From positions 4,874,964 to 4,938,963 of the forward strand of contig NZ_CP077604.1 of assembly GCF_019048865.1 (NCBI RefSeq): 64,000 nt of DNA, written 5' to 3'. Position numbers and translations under genes: made by a program. The notes beneath the pieces were generated by a model that was not told where the DNA came from, made no database searches, and saw only the letters and a program-made list of their open reading frames with translations. This document shows, piece after piece, positions 50,024 through 58,833 of the stretch (positions within the stretch are counted from its first letter, which is position 1; the number at the start of each line of letters is the position of its first letter). The stretch comes from Aquihabitans sp. G128. Its GTDB lineage: Bacteria; Actinomycetota; Acidimicrobiia; Acidimicrobiales; Iamiaceae.

Positions 50024-50593
50024 GTGTCTGACCGTGGTACCTGGCTGGTTGCCGACGATTCCGAGGTGTCCTACGACGACGCCGTGGTGGCCTGGACGGC
50101 CGTCGCCGTCCCCCACCTGGAGGAGGTGGCCGGCACCTACGGCGCCTTCGTGACCTACGCCGAGTTCGGCGAGGCGGTCCAGGAGGCGGCCGGCATCCGC
50201 ACCAAGGTCCTGCTCCACCAGTGGGTGGGCAAGGTGCTCGCCGCCGTCACCGCCGAGGCCACCGACCCCGACGAGCCGCTGCTCACCGCCCTCGTGGTGC
50301 GCAAGGACCAGGCCATCGGCGCCGGCTACGCCAAGGCCGCCGGCCGGCGCGACGGCGAGGTCCCCGACGACCCCGAGATGCACGCCGCCAAGGAGCGCCT
50401 CAAGCTCTACGGCCGCTACGGCGCCACCCTGCCGAGCAACGGCGGCGAGCCCCGCTTCACCCCGCGCATCGCCGCGGTCCGCTCCGGCCGCCTGGCCTCC
50501 GGCGCTCCCCGGCCCGATCCGCCCAAGCGGCCGGCCTGCCCCACCTGCTTCATCACGCTGCCGGCGTCGGGCCTCTGCCACAACTGCGAGTAG
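50024..50593 (+). CDS. Conserved hypothetical with C-terminal zinc ribbon
   Basis: A 189-residue protein. The N-terminal half has WTAVAVPHLEEVAGTYGAFV and FGEAVQEAAGIRTKVLLHQW, LLTALVVRKDQAIGAGYAKA; the C-terminus ends CPTCFITLPASGLCHNCE, a four-Cys zinc ribbon. The AVxxPxLxxVAxxYxxxxTYxE-like start recalls a DNA-modification or restriction-accessory domain, but this is not certain. GTG at 50024 is chosen with GAGAG upstream and because the protein reads SDRGTWLVADDSEVSYDDAV from there. Confidence 0.65.
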   Translation: MSDRGTWLVADDSEVSYDDAVVAWTAVAVPHLEEVAGTYGAFVTYAEFGEAVQEAAGIRTKVLLHQWVGKVLAAVTAEATDPDEPLLTALVVRKDQAIGAGYAKAAGRRDGEVPDDPEMHAAKERLKLYGRYGATLPSNGGEPRFTPRIAAVRSGRLASGAPRPDPPKRPACPTCFITLPASGLCHNCE

Positions 50594-50633
50594 GTCCCGG
50601 CCGCCCCGCAGTGCATAGCGTCAAGCAACTGGG

Positions 50634-50639
50634 TAGCCT
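50634..50639 (+). promoter_or_regulatory. Candidate leaderless -10 box of the HxlR gene
   Basis: TAGCCT lies 6 nt before the ATG at 50646. Confidence 0.4.
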
Positions 50640-50645
50640 GGGCGC

Positions 50646-51146
50646 ATGCAGCGCCGCAGCTTCGACGACTTCTCCTGCTCGGTGGCCCAGACGCTCGAGG
50701 TGATCGGCGAGTGGTGGACGCCGATGATCGTGCGGGACCTCATGCTCGGCGTGACCCGCTTCGACGACTTCCAGAGCCGCCTCGGCATCGCCCGCAACGT
50801 GCTCACCACCCGGCTCAACCACCTCGTCGAGCGGGGCGTGGTGGAGAAGGTGGCGTACCAGGACCGACCGGTCCGCTACGACTACCGCCTCACCGACAAG
50901 GGCAAGGACCTCTGGCTGGTGATGACCACCCTGCGCGAGTGGGGCGATCGCTGGGAGGCGCCGGACGGCCCGCCGGTCGAGCTCGTGCACCGGGCCTGCG
51001 GCCACGTCACCCACGTCGTGCCCACCTGCTCCGAGTGCGGCGAGGTCCTGGAGCGTCGAGGCGTGCGGGCCCAGGTGGGCCCCGGCTCGCCAGCCGGCAC
51101 GGAGCTCCCGCCCCGGCGTGGCCGGACCGGGCAGCCCACCGCCTAG
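50646..51146 (+). CDS. HxlR-family transcription regulator
   Basis: A 166-residue winged-helix regulator: CSVAQTLEVIGEWWTPMIVR (the redox- or ligand-sensing Cys and family helix), FDDFQSRLGIARNVLTTRL (recognition helix), VRYDYRLTDKGKDLW. A C-terminal Cys/His ribbon (HRACGHVTHVVPTCSECGE) extends it by 45 residues. It is likely a local or stress-responsive repressor; target genes are not evident. It is convergent with the CbrC-like gene. Confidence 0.9.
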   Translation: MQRRSFDDFSCSVAQTLEVIGEWWTPMIVRDLMLGVTRFDDFQSRLGIARNVLTTRLNHLVERGVVEKVAYQDRPVRYDYRLTDKGKDLWLVMTTLREWGDRWEAPDGPPVELVHRACGHVTHVVPTCSECGEVLERRGVRAQVGPGSPAGTELPPRRGRTGQPTA

Positions 51147-51180
51147 GGCCGCTCGCCGCCGGCCCCCGTGGGCGTCGGCC

Positions 51181-51724
51181 TCAGCCGGCGTCGGCGTAGG
51201 CCAGGTGGGTGCCGCAGTGCAGGCACCGGAACAGGTAGGCGGTCGAGTCGCCGTCGACGTCGAGCGATCCCACGAACGCTTCGGCGTCCTCGCGGCCGAA
51301 GCCCCAGGACTCGGCCTGGGCGTGGAGCTGGGCCACGGCGTCCGGGAGGTGGCCCACGTCGTCCCAGCCGGCGGCGCCCAGGAACGCCGCAGCGTCGTCG
51401 CAGTGGAACAGCCAGCGCTCCTCCTGCCACGCTGAAGCCGGGCGTGCGGTGGGCCAGCTCGTCCCGCACCGACTGGGGGATGGCGGCCGGGACGTCCTCG
51501 CCGAGCTCGGTGAAGGTCGCGCCGAAGGTGGCGGCCGCCGAACCGTCGGCCACGCACCACGGGCACAGGGCGTCGCGGAGGTTGGCCTCGGCGTAGGGCG
51601 TGACGGCGTAGGCCCACCCGCGGTCCTGGCCGCAGCCCACGCACCGGGTGGGCCGCTGCTCGAACGCGCCCGTCGCCACCGGGTCCGGGTGGTAGCGGAA
51701 GATGGGCAGCGCCTCGGAGGTCAC
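51181..51724 (-). CDS. CbrC-family protein, frameshifted
   Basis: About 182 residues when repaired. The first frame has PIFRYHPDPVATGAFEQRPT, CVGCGQDRGWAYAVTPYAEA, CPWCVADGSAAATFGATFT and HRTPGFS. The second frame, after a break at about 51430-51432 where two bases seem missing, has WQEERWLFHCDDAAAFLGAA and LFRCLHCGTHLAYADAG before the stop. These are the CbrC/colicin-tolerance family motifs, with Cys pairs that may bind zinc. Function in actinobacteria is unknown. Confidence 0.8.
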
Positions 51725-51734
51725 CGGCTGCCGC

Positions 51735-52583
51735 TCAGGTGATGAAGACCGGGACGCCGAGCGGCAGGTCCAGGTCGACGAGGCCCTCGACGTCGGCGTT
51801 CTTGAGGCGGACGCAGCCGTGGGACACGGCCTGGCCGATCTTCTGCGGCTGGTTGGTGCCGTGGATGCCGACCTGGCCGTCGCCGCCGCCGAACTCGCTC
51901 AGCGTGTCGGAGTGGAGGGCGAGGCCGAAGGCGTAGGGCCCGTAGGACCCGTCCGGGTCGACGTTGTCGATGAGCTCGGTGACGTAGGTGGCGCCGACCG
52001 GCGTGGGGTTCTCGGTGGTGCCGATCGCCGTGTCCGCGGTGAAGACCGGGGCGGCATCCTTCTCGACCCGCAGGCTGCGCCCGGCGAGGTCGACGAAGAT
52101 GCGGAACGGGGTCTTCGTCACCGTGACCGAGGCCGCGGGCACCCACGCCCGGGCGGCGTTGGGGCGGGTGGGGAGCAGCACCTGGTACCAGCCGTCGGTG
52201 ACGGCGGTGGCGTCGCCGATGATGGCGAAGGTGGTGGGCGCGCCAGCCTCGGTCTTGGGGTCGATGCTGATCGGGAGGGCGTCGTCCCGCGGCTCGGCCC
52301 GCACGACCGGGTTCCCGGTGGGGGTGGCGATGTAGCCCAGCAGGTCGTCGGGGCCGAGGGCCTTCGGCCCGGGGGTCGTGGTGGTGGTGCTCGCCTTGCC
52401 CGCCGCGGTGGTGGACGTCGTCGTGGTGGTGGGGCCGCCGGCCTTGGCGGCGCCGAGGGAGGGGCGCTCGCCCGTGCAGGAGCCGAGCAGGCCGACGGCG
52501 AGCAGCCCGACGACGGCCAGGGCCAGCGGGCGACGAGCGAGGCGGGGCCGGCGGGCAGTAGCGGTGGGGCGGCGGCGCGACAT
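51735..52583 (-). CDS. L,D-transpeptidase lipoprotein (YkuD domain)
   Basis: A 282-residue exported protein. The signal peptide LALAVVGLLAVGLLGSCTGE has a lipobox LLGSC, followed by a Thr-rich spacer. An SH3-like region precedes the YkuD domain (about 155-282): IFVDLAGRSLRVEKDAAPVF, VGIHGTNQPQKIG and the catalytic AVSHGCVRLKNADVEG. It forms 3-3 peptidoglycan cross-links or attaches proteins. ATG at 52583 starts the arginine-rich signal n-region. Confidence 0.92.
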   Translation of the reverse strand: MSRRRPTATARRPRLARRPLALAVVGLLAVGLLGSCTGERPSLGAAKAGGPTTTTTSTTAAGKASTTTTTPGPKALGPDDLLGYIATPTGNPVVRAEPRDDALPISIDPKTEAGAPTTFAIIGDATAVTDGWYQVLLPTRPNAARAWVPAASVTVTKTPFRIFVDLAGRSLRVEKDAAPVFTADTAIGTTENPTPVGATYVTELIDNVDPDGSYGPYAFGLALHSDTLSEFGGGDGQVGIHGTNQPQKIGQAVSHGCVRLKNADVEGLVDLDLPLGVPVFIT

Positions 52584-52641
52584 CGGCGCCGAGGGTACTC
52601 GCCGTGCTCGGCCGGGCCGGTGCCGGGGCCCGGTTTGGGAC

Positions 52642-52666
52642 ACTTGACCGCGCAGTCAAGTAAGGT
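52642..52666 (+). promoter_or_regulatory. SDR promoter with TetR-like operator
   Basis: ACTTGAC-N6-GTCAAGT (52642-52661) is a perfect 7-bp-arm dyad. TAAGGT (52661-52666) lies 9 nt before the ATG at 52676. A TetR-family repressor of acyl-CoA metabolism would be typical (inference). Confidence 0.5.
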
Positions 52667-52675
52667 CGCGGGCCT

Positions 52676-53458
52676 ATGGAGATCAACGGCATCAGCGCAA
52701 TCGTCACCGGCGGGGCCTCGGGCCTCGGAGAGGCAACCAGCCGCCAGCTCGCCTCGCTCGGCGCCAAGGTGGTCGTGGCCGACCTCGACCGGCAGCAGGA
52801 GAAGGGCGAAGCCCTCGCCAAGGAGATCGGCGGCGTCTTCGTGGCGTGCGACGTCACCAAGACCGACGAGATCATCGCCGCGGTCGAGGCCGCCAAGGAG
52901 CTCGGACCCCTCAAGGCGCTGGTCAACTGCGCCGGCATCGGCTGGGCCACCCGCACCATCGGCCGCGACGGCCAGTACGAGTCCGCCCACGACCTCGACA
53001 TCTTCAAGAAGGTCATCGAGATCAACCTGGTCGGCACCTTCGACGCCATCCGCATCGCCGCCACGGCCATGTCGCAGAACGAGCCCGACGAGTTCGGCGA
53101 GCGGGGCGCCATCGTCAACACCGCGTCGGTCGCCGCCGAGGACGGCCAGATCGGCCAGGCCAGCTACTCGGCCTCCAAGGGCGGCGTCGTCGGCATGACC
53201 CTCCCGATCGCCCGCGACCTCTCGGCATCGGGCATCCGGGTCAACTGCATCCTCCCCGGCCTGATCGACACCCCGATCTACGGCGAGGGCGAGGCGGCCG
53301 AGCAGTTCAAGGAGCGCCTCGGCGCCGGGGTGCTGTTCCCCAAGCGCCTGGGCCAGGCCGGCGAGTTCGCCACCCTGGCGGCCGAGCTGCTGCGCAACAG
53401 CTACATGAACGCCGAGTCGATCCGCATCGACGCCGGCATCCGCATGCAGCCGAAGTGA
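52676..53458 (+). CDS. SDR, 3-hydroxyacyl-CoA dehydrogenase type II-like
   Basis: A 260-residue short-chain dehydrogenase: AIVTGGASGLGEATSRQLAS (TGxxxGxG), VNCAGIGWATRTI, IVNTASVAAEDGQIGQASYS, then YSASKGGVVGM with the YxxxK pair, and LPGLIDTPIY. The pattern resembles HSD10-type 3-hydroxyacyl-CoA dehydrogenases. It is monocistronic under a dyad-containing promoter, ended by a perfect hairpin. Confidence 0.93.
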   Translation: MEINGISAIVTGGASGLGEATSRQLASLGAKVVVADLDRQQEKGEALAKEIGGVFVACDVTKTDEIIAAVEAAKELGPLKALVNCAGIGWATRTIGRDGQYESAHDLDIFKKVIEINLVGTFDAIRIAATAMSQNEPDEFGERGAIVNTASVAAEDGQIGQASYSASKGGVVGMTLPIARDLSASGIRVNCILPGLIDTPIYGEGEAAEQFKERLGAGVLFPKRLGQAGEFATLAAELLRNSYMNAESIRIDAGIRMQPK

Positions 53459-53498
53459 CCTGAGCCCTCCCGCCAGCGCGACGCCGCGCGCGGACCTC

Positions 53499-53530
53499 GA
53501 CGACCGCCCGGCCGGTGCCGGGCGGTCGTC
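53499..53530. terminator. Perfect 13-bp convergent terminator
   Basis: GACGACCGCCCGG (53499-53511) pairs fully with CCGGGCGGTCGTC (53518-53530) around a CCGGTG loop, between the convergent SDR and HAD genes. Confidence 0.75.
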
Positions 53531-53541
53531 CGCGGCCGGGG

Positions 53542-54174
53542 TCAGGCGTTGCGGCTCGCCGCCTTGCCCACCCACACGGGGACGTGGGCCCGCTTTCGAG
53601 CAGCTCGGTGTCACCGCTGGAGTTGCCGTAGGCCCACACCACCTCCGGGTGGTCGCCGTCGAGCCAGGCATCGAGGCGGACGGCCTTCTCGGGGCCGCGC
53701 ACGTTGGGCGAGGCCAGGCGGCCGGTGAGGCGATCGTCGGCGCCGACCTCCATCTCCACCGCGATGACGTGGTCGAAGCGCTCCGCCGGCGCGTACGGCG
53801 CCAGGTAGGTGAGCAGCGAGGCCGAGACGATGACCAGCTCGTGGCCGTGCTCGCGGTGCCAGGCCACCTGCTCGGCCATGTCCGGCCGGATCCGGGCGGG
53901 GAGCGTCCGGGCGTAGTCGGCACCCGCCTCGCGGAACCAGGCTGCCTCCCGGCCGCGCAGGAGGCGCGGCGAGCAGCGCCTCCTTCACGGCGTCGCGGTG
54001 GTGCAGCTCGCTCTGCAGGCGGCCGAGCCGGGCTCGGGCGGCCAAGGGCGCCACCGCGCTGACCGCCCGGGCCACCTGCCGGGACCCGCAGGTCCGGACG
54101 AGGAACGGGAGCAGCGTGTCGCGCTGGGTGAGGGTGCCGTCGAAGTCGAAGGCGGCGATGCGGCGGGGAGGCAC
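53542..54174 (-). CDS. HAD-IB family phosphatase, frameshifted twice
   Basis: About 210 residues when repaired. The first frame has IAAFDFDGTLTQRDTLLPFL (HAD motif I) and AVKEALLAA. After a break near 53,970 the second frame reads RLLRGREAAWFREAGADYA, ELVIVSASLLTYLAPYA, GPEKAVRLDAWLDGDHPEVV, WAYGNSSGDTELL (motif IV). After a break near 53,600 the end RAHVPVWVGKAASRNA follows. It belongs to the SerB-like/lysophospholipid-acyltransferase-linked HAD-IB type. GTG at 54174 has TAGGCT 8 nt upstream. Confidence 0.85.
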
Positions 54175-54182
54175 GGCGGTCG

Positions 54183-54188
54183 AGCCTA
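54183..54188 (-). promoter_or_regulatory. Candidate leaderless -10 box of the HAD gene
   Basis: TAGGCT on the minus strand lies 8 nt before the GTG at 54174. Confidence 0.4.
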
Positions 54189-54231
54189 GGGGTCCTCGAA
54201 GAGGCGAGCGGGTGGCCGTCCGGCGCTGGCG

Positions 54232-55134
54232 TCAGCGGCGGGGGAGCAGGTGGCCGAGGGCCGCCTCGAGGTCGGTGTCGGCGAAGGTGAAGCCGGTGGC
54301 CGTCAGCACCCCGGGGGTCACCCGGTCCGAGGTGAACAGCAGCGAGCCGAGCAGGTCGCCCACCCCGAACGGCAGGTGGCGGACGGCGCGGGGGATCGTG
54401 AGGAAGGTCGGCCGCTTGACCGCGTCGCCGACCGCATCGGTGAACGCCGCGTTGGTCACGGGGTTCGGCGCCACCAGGTTGACCGGTCCGACGACGGCGT
54501 CGGTGTCGATCGCGTGGCGGATGGCGGCCACCTCGTCGCGCAGGGTGATCCACGAGATCCACTGGTCCCCACGGCCGGCCTTGGCCCCCAGCCCGAGCTT
54601 GAACGCCGGCAGCTGGGCGCCGAGCGAGCCCCCCTTCGGCGACAGGACGATGCCGGTCCGCACGATGGCGGTCCGGATGCCCGCCTCGGTCGCCGCCCGC
54701 GTGGGCGCCTCCCAGTCGCGGCAGACGCCGGCGAGGAAGTCGTCGCCCGAGGCCGAGGACTCGGTGAGCACCTCGTCGCCGCGGTCGCCGTAGTACCCGA
54801 TGGCCGAGCCGCTGACGAGCACGCTCGGCTTCGATGCGAGGCCGGCCAGGGCGCCGCACAGCAGCGTGGTGCCCCGGCTGCGGCTGTCGTGGATCCGCTG
54901 GCGCTGGGCCGTCGTCCACGGACCGGCCGCGATGCCCTCGCCCGCCAGGTGGACCACGGCGTCGATGCCCTCGAGCGCGGTGGCGTCGATGGTGCCCGCC
55001 GCCGGGTCCCACCGGACGGTGCCCGACCCGCTGTCGGCCCGCACGATCGGCACCACCCGGTGCCCATCTGCTCGCAGCGAGGCGGTGAGCGCCGTGCCGA
55101 TGAGTCCGGTCGACCCGGTGATGGCGATGTCCAT
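54232..55134 (-). CDS. TIGR01777 family NAD-dependent epimerase/dehydratase
   Basis: A 300-residue atypical SDR (SDR39U1/YfcH type): MDIAITGSTGLIGTALTASL, DAVVHLAGEGIAAGPWT, QRIHDSRSRGTTLL, VLVSGSAIGYYGDRGDEVLT, TGIVLSPKGGSLGAQLPAFK and DQWISWITLRDEVAAIRHAI. The family is widely conserved with an unknown substrate. ATG at 55134; divergent from mscL with a 136-bp gap. Confidence 0.92.
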   Translation of the reverse strand: MDIAITGSTGLIGTALTASLRADGHRVVPIVRADSGSGTVRWDPAAGTIDATALEGIDAVVHLAGEGIAAGPWTTAQRQRIHDSRSRGTTLLCGALAGLASKPSVLVSGSAIGYYGDRGDEVLTESSASGDDFLAGVCRDWEAPTRAATEAGIRTAIVRTGIVLSPKGGSLGAQLPAFKLGLGAKAGRGDQWISWITLRDEVAAIRHAIDTDAVVGPVNLVAPNPVTNAAFTDAVGDAVKRPTFLTIPRAVRHLPFGVGDLLGSLLFTSDRVTPGVLTATGFTFADTDLEAALGHLLPRR

Positions 55135-55270
55135 GGCGTGAGCGCTCCTGGTTGGGACCGATCGGCGGTGCGGCACGTGCAGGCTCGCACACGCCGATCC
55201 GAACGGCGGGGTGGCAGGGCCACCTACCCTGGCGCCACCTGGACAACCCTCAAGGAAGGCCCCCCCTCCC

Positions 55271-55679
55271 ATGCTCCAAGAGTTCAAGAAGTTCCTGTTG
55301 CGCGGCAACGTCATCGACCTCGCCATCGCCGTGGTCATCGGCACCGCGTTCAAGGCGGTGGTCGGCGCGCTGGTGGCCAACATCGTCATGCCGATCGTCG
55401 GCATCATCGGCGGGAAGCCGACGTTCGACGACTACACGATCACCATCAACGACAGCGTGATCAGGTGGGGCTCGTTCGTGACCGCGGTGGTGAGCTTCGT
55501 GATCATCGCCTTCGACCTGTTCGTGATGGTCAAGTCGTTCGAGAGGCTGCAGGACCTGCGCAAGGGCGCAGCCGACACGGCCGAGACCAACGAGCCGCTG
55601 ACCGTGGGCGAGGAGCTCCTCGCCAGATCCGCGACCTGCTCAGGCCGGTGGCACCGGGACGCCCGCACCGCCCGCCTGA
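55271..55679 (+). CDS. mscL: Large-conductance mechanosensitive channel MscL, frameshifted near its end
   Basis: MscL releases solutes on hypo-osmotic shock. The channel part is intact: EFKKFLLRGNVIDLAIAVVI, GTAFKAVVGALVANIVMPIV, and the second helix SFVTAVVSFVIIAFDLFVMV then KSFERLQDLRK. The cytoplasmic helix is broken: after GEELLA one base seems missing (near 55,626), giving EIRDLLR-like sequence, and a second indel near 55,645 is needed to reach SGGTGTPAPPA and the stop at 55677-55679. The usual length (about 135 residues) results. This is the first gene of the indel-rich zone. Confidence 0.88.
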
Positions 55680-55730
55680 ACCTGGTCGGAGGCGACGGTG
55701 CCCCGGCCAGTGGCCGGGGGCGCGTCGCGT

Positions 55731-56345
55731 TCAGGTTGGTGCTGCAGGGCGGGGAGGGGCCCCAGGGCTCCAGGCGGCTGCGGGAGCCGACGAGCGGCGC
55801 TGCGGGTGCCGAGCAGCAGGAGGCCGCCGGCGGCCGGGAGGCCGGCGCCGACGAGGGCCATGCCGCTGGTGTTCGGGCCGGTCCAGGGCAGCGAGGTCCC
55901 GCCCGTGCGCCAGTCCCAGGCGTGGTGACCGGGGTGGTGGGGCGGTCCACGACGAAGCGGCCAGGTAGTAGAGCTTCGAGGCCGCCGGTTGGCGGTGAGC
56001 GTCGACGCCGCCGCCGGGCGGGCAGGGCCGGCGTCGTAGGCGCCGGGGGCGAGGGTGGAGGGCACGGGTGAACGACACGCTGTGGTTGCCGTTCTCGTCC
56101 GAGGTGGTCTTGACGGTGATGACCGGGGCGACCGTCGGGTTGCCAGCGAGGGCTTCCTCGGACTCCGGGGGGGGCCGGTGATGGTGATCTCCTGGTTGGG
56201 CTGGCAGCCCGAGCCAGGAGACCGTGACCTGGCCACCCTGCACGACGGTGCCGGGGTTTGACCCGGTGGGGTCGTACTGCGCCTCAACCGGGGCTGCGAA
56301 CAGGGCGACGAGCATCGTCGCTCCGATGAGGACCTTGCGGATCAT
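55731..56345 (-). CDS. LPXTG-anchored secreted protein, multiply frameshifted
   Basis: The protein starts MIRKVLIGATMLVALFAAPV (signal peptide ending EAQ) with GGAGGAA 7 nt before the ATG. The mature part reads YDPTGSNPGTVVQGGQVTVS then, in another frame, GCQPNQEITITG and again TVAPVITVKTTSDENGNHSV. Near the C-terminus a third segment has TSLPWTGPNTSGMALVGAG, a hydrophobic stretch and TRSAARR: an LPXTG sortase signal (LPWTG at 55877-55891). At least three indels separate these pieces. The exact C-terminus is uncertain. It would be covalently attached to the wall. Confidence 0.65.
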   Translation of the reverse strand: MIRKVLIGATMLVALFAAPVEAQYDPTGSNPGTVVQGGQVTVSWLGLPAQPGDHHHRPPPESEEALAGNPTVAPVITVKTTSDENGNHSVSFTRALHPRPRRLRRRPCPPGGGVDAHRQPAASKLYYLAASSWTAPPPRSPRLGLAHGRDLAALDRPEHQRHGPRRRRPPGRRRPPAARHPQRRSSAPAAAWSPGAPPRPAAPT

Positions 56346-56481
56346 GTGTGCTTCCTCCCTACGGGCCCCGTAGGGCCGCCCGATGGCGCGGACGGCGCCG
56401 CCGCCAAACCTAGCTGATGGGATGCTGCGCAGGAAGGGATGCTCAGGTCCGGGGCCGTCAGCGGCGGACGCCGGACCAGAG

Positions 56482-58745
56482 CTACCCGCGCTCCTCTGCG
56501 GTCACGTCGACGCTCAGCGTGGTGCCAGACGCGCCGTCGAAGCGGCCGTGCGCCACCGAGATGCGGGCCTGGAAGCGATCCGGGGCCACCACCGGCTCGG
56601 CAGGTAGGCGAACCGGTAGCCGGTGCGCAGGCCAGCCCCGCCCCGGGTTCGAGGTCGACCGTCACCGTGCCTCCCAGGGGCACGAGGAGCAGGGGCGAGT
56701 CCCAGACGGCGAGGCGGAGGTCCCTGGTCGCAGCCACCGGCACCTCCTTGCCGTCGATCTTCGCCCCGTCGAAGGCCTGGGGCGAGTACACGCTGAGGGT
56801 GCTGACGTTGGTGCCGACCGGCGCCCGCGGTGTTGCCCACGACGGCCACCGGCAGGTCGGTGGTGGGGATGGTGTTGCACCGCACGATGTGGGCGGTGGA
56901 GCGCACGGCACCGGTCCGGGCGTCGACGGTGGCCCGGTAGGTACGTCGCGCTGGAGGTAGGCGTCGATCTTGTTGCACACGTTCTGGCTCACGACCATGC
57001 GGGCGTCGTCGCCCTTCGGCACCAAGACCCCGCCGTCGGCGCCGAGGCGGTGGTACAGCGCCTGCTCATCGGGGTCCGGGCTCCGATCTGCGGGTGGCGG
57101 CCCCGGCTCGCCGAGGCCGAGCACGTCGCCGAGCCCGGGGGGCCGGCAAGGAGAGCCTCGGTGAGCTTCTCGAACGTCGCCTTGGTGGCCGCGGCGAGGA
57201 AGTCGCCTCGCTGGAAGCGGTCGCCGAGCACAGGTACTGGTCCTTGGTGAGCAGGCTCACGGCGTTGTCGGCCGTGAACGGGACGTCGAGGCCCTCGGCA
57301 CGCACAGGGACGGAGAGCTGGAGCAACGGCGGAGACCGGTGGGGTCGACGGCGATGACGCCGTCGACGGCCTGGCCAGGCTGCGGGTAGAGCTGGGCGAG
57401 CACGGCGGCGTCGCTCGGCCAGTCGGGGAGAAGGTGGTGTCCTGGGAAGGCGGGGTCGAAGCGGCCGTAGCGGTCGGTGTAGGCCTTCTGGCCGCTGATG
57501 GTGCGCTCGTTCGGGCTCCCGCCCTCGATCAGGTCGTCGATGCGGCCGGACCGCACAGCTCGACGTCGCCGTCGTCGGCCTCCAGCTCGGCGTAGCTGCC
57601 CCCGAAGCCCCCGGCCCGCAGCTCCGCAGGTTGGAGGAAGGCCACGAGGTAGCGCCGTGGGCCACGGCGTCCCAGCAGGTCGGGCACTACCCGGACGAGG
57701 TCGTCGGCGAGGTCGGCGTCGTCGCTGGCGTCGCGCACCTCGGCGTGGAAGTCGTCGACCCGAGACCGGAGGGGGCCCACGAGCCAGAGGTCGTCGAGGT
57801 CGGCGGGGTGCCGCTCGGCGTCGTCGAGCGCCGCGCTGCGCGGGACTGGCCTGCGGGCCGAGGTCGCTCACCTCGTCGAGGTCGATGCGGCCCTGGTAGC
57901 GCAGGCCGTCGTAGTCGGTGGACACCAGGTTGTCGGCGGCCTGGCTGACCGCCAAGCCCTCCCGGACGGCGACCTGGACGGCTCGGAGCTGCTGGGCCAG
58001 CCCGGGGACCACGTGGCCCGGCACCACGAAGGGGGCGTTCAGCTTGTGGTCGCGCGATCCAGGTGGCGCACGGCGAGGGCCAGCTGCGCCGACGGACCCC
58101 GATCGCTGTTCCCGGCGCGCGCCGCGGCGAGGGCCGACCGGGCGGCGTTGGTGCCCGCCTCCACGTCGGTCCGGCTGGAGAGCGCCGCCCAGGCCGTGGT
58201 GCCGAGGGCGACGACGACGAGCAGGACGGCCACGCCGAGGCCGGTGGCGATGGTCCGCCGCGGCCGGCGGCGGACCTGGCCGAAGCCCGACCCGAAGAGG
58301 CCCAGGAGCACGACGGCGGCCACGATCGGAGCGAGGAGCGGCGGGTCCATGGCGGGGTACCAGAGCACGGCGTTGGCCAGGGCCCCGGCGGTGACGGCCC
58401 CGACGACCTTCGAGCGCCGGGTGGCGCGGGCGCCGGAGAGGGCGGCGGCCAGCCCGATGAGCACGAAGGCGAGCGCGGCCCCGGCGAGCCGGGACGGCGG
58501 CGACGGCCCCCAGCACGAACCAGGTCCGGCGGTGGGCGTGACCGCCCACGAAGGTCACCACGGCGACGACGAGGAACCGCTCGAGGGCGTCCAACGCGGC
58601 GTAGCCGGTCAGGACGAACGGAGCGGCGGTGGCCACCAGGCCGGCGACGAGGGCCAGGGCCACGGTGAGCTGGTTGGCTCGACGGCGACCCGTGCGGCCG
58701 GAGCCGGAGCGCGGCCCGATAGCGAGCGGAGATGGATGCGGTCAC
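56482..58745 (-). CDS. DUF4012 family envelope protein, heavily frameshifted
   Basis: A long protein of about 750 residues in pieces. The N-terminus (GTG 58745, TASISARYRAALR) is followed by membrane segments (LVAGLVATAAPFVLTGYAAL, LLVVVALGTTAWAALSS). The extracytoplasmic DUF4012 part is unmistakable across frames: GGFGGSYAELEADDGDVELC, GQKAYTDRYGRFDP, PGQAVDGVIAVDPTGL, VRAEGLDVPFTADNAVSLLT, NKIDAYLQRDV, GTNVSTLSVYSPQAFDGAKI, and an end VDVTAEERG before the stop at 56482. I count at least nine frame changes. DUF4012 proteins are encoded with polysaccharide genes in actinobacteria; the function is unknown. Confidence 0.8.
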
Positions 58746-58833
58746 GTTCGCCGAAGGGTTGTGGACGGTGGAACCGGATGACGGTACCGTGTCGGCGCCG
58801 GTCCAACCGCTCGGCTGCCTCGGGGAGGGTGAC

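Noticed and set aside
52118..55246. Antisense or alternate frame of about 1,040 codons
   Set aside because: It crosses several genes with strong family matches in other frames and is Arg/Pro-rich throughout.
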